DNA of 64,000 nt. Origin: Mycolicibacterium fluoranthenivorans. GTDB lineage: Bacteria; Actinomycetota; Actinomycetes; Mycobacteriales; Mycobacteriaceae. The stretch is taken from assembly GCF_011758805.1 (NCBI RefSeq), contig NZ_JAANOW010000001.1, forward strand, positions 682,001 to 746,000, written 5' to 3'. The notes under the pieces are model-generated. The model worked only from the letters and a program-made list of their open reading frames with translations, did not search any database and was not told the origin of the DNA. A program made the translations under genes and the position numbers. Positions within the stretch are counted from its first letter, which is position 1. Each line of letters starts with the position of its first letter. Positions 61,334-64,000 of this stretch are shown here, piece by piece.

Positions 61334-61386
61334 GTGGTCGCCCCGCTTTTTCCGGTACGTGCGGTGGCATCGGCTAAATTCCTCTC

Positions 61387-62076
61387 GTGGTGGAGGGACA
61401 AGACGGCGGATCCGACGCCTCGCCGGTCGAGCAGGCGCTGGCCGGTGGCATTCCGCAGCGGGTGGGCTGGTATCGCTTCCACTTCGCCGATGAGCGGTGG
61501 GAATGGTCCGCTGAGGTGGAGGGCATCCATGGCTATGAGCCGGGAACGGTCAGCCCGACCACCGAGTTGATACTGCAGCACAAGCACCCCGACGACTACG
61601 ACGACGTGGCCACCACGCTGCACGACATCCGGCGCACGCACAAGCCGTTCAGCGCCCGGCACCGGATCATCACCGTGCAGGACACCATCCGTGAGGTGGT
61701 GGTCATCGGTGAACAGCTGCGGGACGACACCGGGGACGTGGTCGGCACACACGGCTACTACATCGATGTCACCCCCACCCGCGACGCCCTGATCAGCGAC
61801 GCGGTGGCCGAGATCGCCGACAACCGGGCCGTGATCGAGCAGGTGAAGGGCATTCTGCGGGTGGTCTACCGGATCGAGCCCGAGGTGGCGTTCGATGTGC
61901 TCAGGTGGCGCTCGCAGGAGACGAATGTGAAGCTGCGCGCGCTCGCCGAGCAACTCATGGCCGACTTCGTGACCATCGGCGGCGGTGAACGGCTGCCACC
62001 GAGAGAGGTGTTCGACCACCTCTTGATGACGGCACATCAGCGCATCCGGGCGCCTGGCGCCGGAGTCGGACCTTAG
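61387..62076 (+). CDS. PAS-ANTAR RNA-binding regulator
   Basis: 229 residues. PAS fold with WYRFHFADERWEWSAEVEGIHGYEPG and HPDDYDDVATTL at the N-terminus, then an ANTAR domain (NRAVIEQVKGILRVVYRIEPEVAFDVLRWRSQETNVKLRALAEQLM). Such proteins bind paired hexaloop hairpins in mRNA to prevent termination. GTG start. The last four bases overlap the convergent STAS gene. Confidence 0.9.
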   Translation: MVEGQDGGSDASPVEQALAGGIPQRVGWYRFHFADERWEWSAEVEGIHGYEPGTVSPTTELILQHKHPDDYDDVATTLHDIRRTHKPFSARHRIITVQDTIREVVVIGEQLRDDTGDVVGTHGYYIDVTPTRDALISDAVAEIADNRAVIEQVKGILRVVYRIEPEVAFDVLRWRSQETNVKLRALAEQLMADFVTIGGGERLPPREVFDHLLMTAHQRIRAPGAGVGP

Positions 62077-62498
62077 TCCCCGGCACTGACCAGCCGTGGA
62101 AAGCGCGCTGCGCCGCGCTGCACGCAGTCCAGCGCGGCGGCCACGTTTCCGTGGACCGGCAGGACCGGGTCCGGGTCGCAGATCCGCAGTAGCCGGGTGA
62201 CCTCCCGGCTCGGGATCAGGGCCCAGCTCACACCCTGTGCATCAGCGCGCGCGCCGATGGTGTGCACGGCGGAGAACCCGGCGGTGCCGAAGAACTGAAC
62301 AGCGCTCAGATCCAGGATCAGGTGAGCGCAGCGGGGCAGCAGTGCCGATGCGTAGCGGATGAACTCGGGACAGGTGGCCGCGTCGAGCTCGCCGTGCACG
62401 GTCACCGCCGGGGTTGACGTCTGCAGCCAGCAGGTGGAGAAGGTGGCGAGACTGCCCCCTGGGACGGGAAGCTGCCGGGCGGTGGATGCGGTTCTCAT
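62073..62498 (-). CDS. STAS-domain anti-anti-sigma protein
   Basis: 141 residues. VTVHGELDAATCPEFIRYASALL and LILDLSAVQFFGTAGFSAVHTI with the Thr/Ser phosphorylation site. It is a more distant relative of the two copies at 32.2 and 59.8 kb. Possible third input to the RsbW-like protein. Confidence 0.85.
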   Translation of the reverse strand: MRTASTARQLPVPGGSLATFSTCWLQTSTPAVTVHGELDAATCPEFIRYASALLPRCAHLILDLSAVQFFGTAGFSAVHTIGARADAQGVSWALIPSREVTRLLRICDPDPVLPVHGNVAAALDCVQRGAARFPRLVSAGD

Positions 62499-62708
62499 GG
62501 TGACTCCATCAGTCGGAATAGCGTGTTCGACCTGCGGAGCAATCGGTGGCGCTGGCGGACCAGAAACCGTGGGGCAGGGGATGTTGGCAGCCTCCGCACC
62601 GTCATCTTCGACGTTCCGCAGCCGGCTGTGAACTCAACCTGCACCCACCCTACGCCGGGGGCACGTGCGCACACAATCGCCTGTGACGGATTCTCCTCGT
62701 GCCCGGCC

Positions 62709-62734
62709 GGTTTGTCTTCCGCAGGCTGCGGGTA
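62709..62734 (+). promoter_or_regulatory. Distal sigma-F-type promoter of glgX
   Basis: GGTTT (62709-62713), 16 bases, GGGTA (62730-62734), perfect consensus, in the 375-base gap before glgX. Apart from the two promoters I see no gene in this gap. Confidence 0.6.
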
Positions 62735-62838
62735 GTTCAGGGATGGCGATGCACGGGTGACCAATGGTGTTGTCCGGCAGCAGATTGTGACCCAGGCCGC
62801 ACCGTACGTGTCGGCCGGGTTACATCTGGGCGCTGCGC

Positions 62839-62863
62839 GTTTCTTGTTTACCGTGCTGGGGTA
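62839..62863 (+). promoter_or_regulatory. Proximal sigma-F-type promoter of glgX
   Basis: GTTT (62839-62842), 16 bases, GGGTA (62859-62863). The transcript would start about seven bases later, at or next to the GTG/ATG codons at 62871/62874, giving a leaderless message. Confidence 0.55.
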
Positions 62864-62873
62864 TGCACGGGTG

Positions 62874-64000
62874 ATGACGCACACCGATGCTGTAGAAATC
62901 TGGCCGGGCAAAGCGTATCCATTGGGCGCCACCTATGACGGCTACGGCACCAACTTCTCGATCTTCTCCGAGGTCGCCGAGCGGGTCGAGTTGTGTCTGT
63001 TCGATGCCGACGGCACCGAGACGCGGGTGGTGTTGCCCGAGGTCGACGCCTTCGTCTGGCACGGCATGATCCCCAATGTCGAGCCCGGTCAGCGCTACGG
63101 TTACCGCATCCACGGGCCGTACGACCCGGCCAATGGTCAGCGCTGCAATCCCAACAAGCTGTTGCTCGACCCGTACGCCAAGGCGATCGACGGCCAATTC
63201 CATTGGGACCAGTCATTGTTCGGCTACAACTTCGGCGATCCCGACAGTCGCAACGACGATGACTCCGCGGCCAGCATGCCGAAGTCCGTGGTGATCAACC
63301 CCTTCTTCGACTGGGGTTCGGACCGTTCACCGGAGCACGAGTATGCCGACTCCGTCATCTACGAAGCGCACGTCAAAGGCTTGACACAGACCCATCCCGA
63401 CGTGCCGGCGCAACTGCGAGGCACCTACGCCGGCGTCGCGCACCCGGCCATCATCGACCACCTGAAGTCCATCGGTGTGACCGCCGTCGAACTGATGCCG
63501 GTGCACCACTTCGCGAATGACTCGACGTTGATCGACAAGGGACTGTCGAACTACTGGGGGTACAACACCATCGGGTTCTTCGCCCCGGACGCGAAATACA
63601 GCGCGAACCCGAATCCCGGTGGCCAGGTGCAGGAGTTCAAGGCCATGGTCCGGGCCCTGCACGAAGCCGATATCGAGGTCATCCTCGATGTCGTCTACAA
63701 CCACACCGCCGAGGGCAACCATCTGGGGCCCACGCTCAGCTTCCGTGGTATCGACAATGCCGCCTACTACCAGATCGTCGACGACGACAACCGGTACTAC
63801 ATGGACTACACCGGCACCGGAAACAGCTTCAATGTCCGCCATCCGCACTCGCTGCAGTTGATCATGGACTCGCTGCGGTACTGGGTCACCGAGATGCGGG
63901 TGGACGGGTTCCGATTCGATCTGGCTTCCACGCTTGCCAGGGAGTTCTATGACGTCGACCGCCTCGCCACGTTCTTCGAACTGGTGCAGCAGGATCCGAC
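62874..64000 (+). CDS. glgX: Glycogen debranching enzyme (3' end outside window)
   Basis: First 375 or so residues of a GH13 isoamylase-type enzyme that cleaves alpha-1,6 branches in glycogen or maltooligosaccharides. [18 protein letters not shown] and the CBM48-like N-domain, then [24 protein letters not shown] and the nucleophile region [12 protein letters not shown]. In mycobacteria it works with TreY/TreZ in trehalose formation. No good ribosome site precedes the ATG at 62874 (or GTG 62871), consistent with leaderless translation. Confidence 0.93.
   Translation, partial: MTHTDAVEIWPGKAYPLGATYDGYGTNFSIFSEVAERVELCLFDADGTETRVVLPEVDAFVWHGMIPNVEPGQRYGYRIHGPYDPANGQRCNPNKLLLDPYAKAIDGQFHWDQSLFGYNFGDPDSRNDDDSAASMPKSVVINPFFDWGSDRSPEHEYADSVIYEAHVKGLTQTHPDVPAQLRGTYAGVAHPAIIDHLKSIGVTAVELMPVHHFANDSTLIDKGLSNYWGYNTIGFFAPDAKYSANPNPGGQVQEFKAMVRALHEADIEVILDVVYNHTAEGNHLGPTLSFRGIDNAAYYQIVDDDNRYYMDYTGTGNSFNVRHPHSLQLIMDSLRYWVTEMRVDGFRFDLASTLAREFYDVDRLATFFELVQQDP

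Noticed and set aside
62495..62932. 145-residue minus-strand open frame before glgX
   Set aside because: Sequence has no domain character and covers the two sigma-F-type promoters of the opposite strand.
1..64000. tRNA, rRNA, CRISPR arrays, insertion sequences or prophage genes
   Set aside because: None seen on reading both strands; no transposase, integrase or regularly spaced repeats, though a short RNA could be missed by eye.

Overview
The window reads as chromosome of a rapidly growing, environmental mycobacterium (Mycolicibacterium-like). The support is high GC with dense, often 1-4 base overlapping genes, a coupled MmpS/MmpL pair, DUF732 and DUF5078 secreted proteins, a DUF4193-like zinc-ribbon protein, a PAS-ANTAR protein, several STAS/RsbW-type regulators, PhoU, GlgX, and several promoters matching the mycobacterial sigma-F consensus (GTTT, 15-17 bases, GGGTA). 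I see no rRNA, tRNA, CRISPR array, insertion sequence or prophage. Both edge genes (a sensor kinase and glgX) are cut by the window.

Layout. 1-4.8 kb: end of a sensor kinase, a Gly/Pro-repeat secreted protein, a putative 2-oxoglutarate/Fe(II) oxygenase, a lone degenerate receiver and a ClC chloride transporter. 4.9-12.6 kb: a polytopic GT-C-like membrane protein facing a tightly overlapping minus-strand operon (GT2 glycosyltransferase, DUF2064 protein, methyltransferase, membrane-anchored molybdopterin oxidoreductase, small membrane protein), then a response regulator/histidine kinase pair and a sugar-nucleotide epimerase. 12.7-17.3 kb: a GlxA-type regulator divergent from a cobalt-type nitrile hydratase operon (DUF1097 membrane protein, beta, alpha, accessory protein, CbtB, CbtA).

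17.4-31.0 kb: a ketone-catabolism locus. A thiolase and an AcoR-like Fis-type regulator lie divergent from a five-gene carboxylase operon whose order (HyuA-like, small zinc protein, HyuA-like, HyuB-like, small protein) matches acetophenone carboxylase, followed by a two-subunit 3-oxoacid CoA-transferase and a zinc alcohol dehydrogenase. Together these would turn a secondary alcohol into a ketone, carboxylate it with ATP, activate the 3-oxoacid with CoA and cleave it. A near-identical 17-base inverted repeat lies in front of both the thiolase and the regulator/carboxylase pair and is a good candidate operator.

31.1-32.6 kb: a sigma-F-type promoter with an SRPBCC protein, then a receiver and a STAS protein that are close copies of ones at 58.9-60.2 kb. 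32.8-38.1 kb: an uncharacterised glycoconjugate cluster (degenerate PIG-L fused to a NodS-like methyltransferase, GT4, GT2, short acyl-CoA dehydrogenase, intact PIG-L deacetylase), interrupted by a CsbD stress gene with its own promoter and terminator. 38.3-42 kb: diguanylate cyclase, MscS channel, PhoU, lipoprotein. 41.9-46.8 kb: mmpS-mmpL-DUF732-DUF5078 operon under a divergent TetR with a perfect palindrome. 47.0-47.6 kb: a katE-type catalase reduced to its two ends by an internal deletion, still behind a sigma-F-type promoter. 47.7-55.7 kb: AI-2E-family transporter, LysE exporter, sigma factor/MGMT pair, aldehyde dehydrogenase, lipoprotein, NDH-2, HAD phosphatase and small proteins. 56.1-62.5 kb: a partner-switching and phosphorelay module (receiver-PP2C phosphatase, CHASE3 kinase, receiver, RsbW-like kinase, two STAS proteins, PAS-ANTAR). 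62.9 kb to the end: glgX with two tandem sigma-F-type promoters.

An inferred common thread is general-stress control: the window carries the parts of an RsbU/RsbW/RsbV-type partner switch plus about seven sigma-F-like promoters in front of stress, small-protein and glycogen genes.
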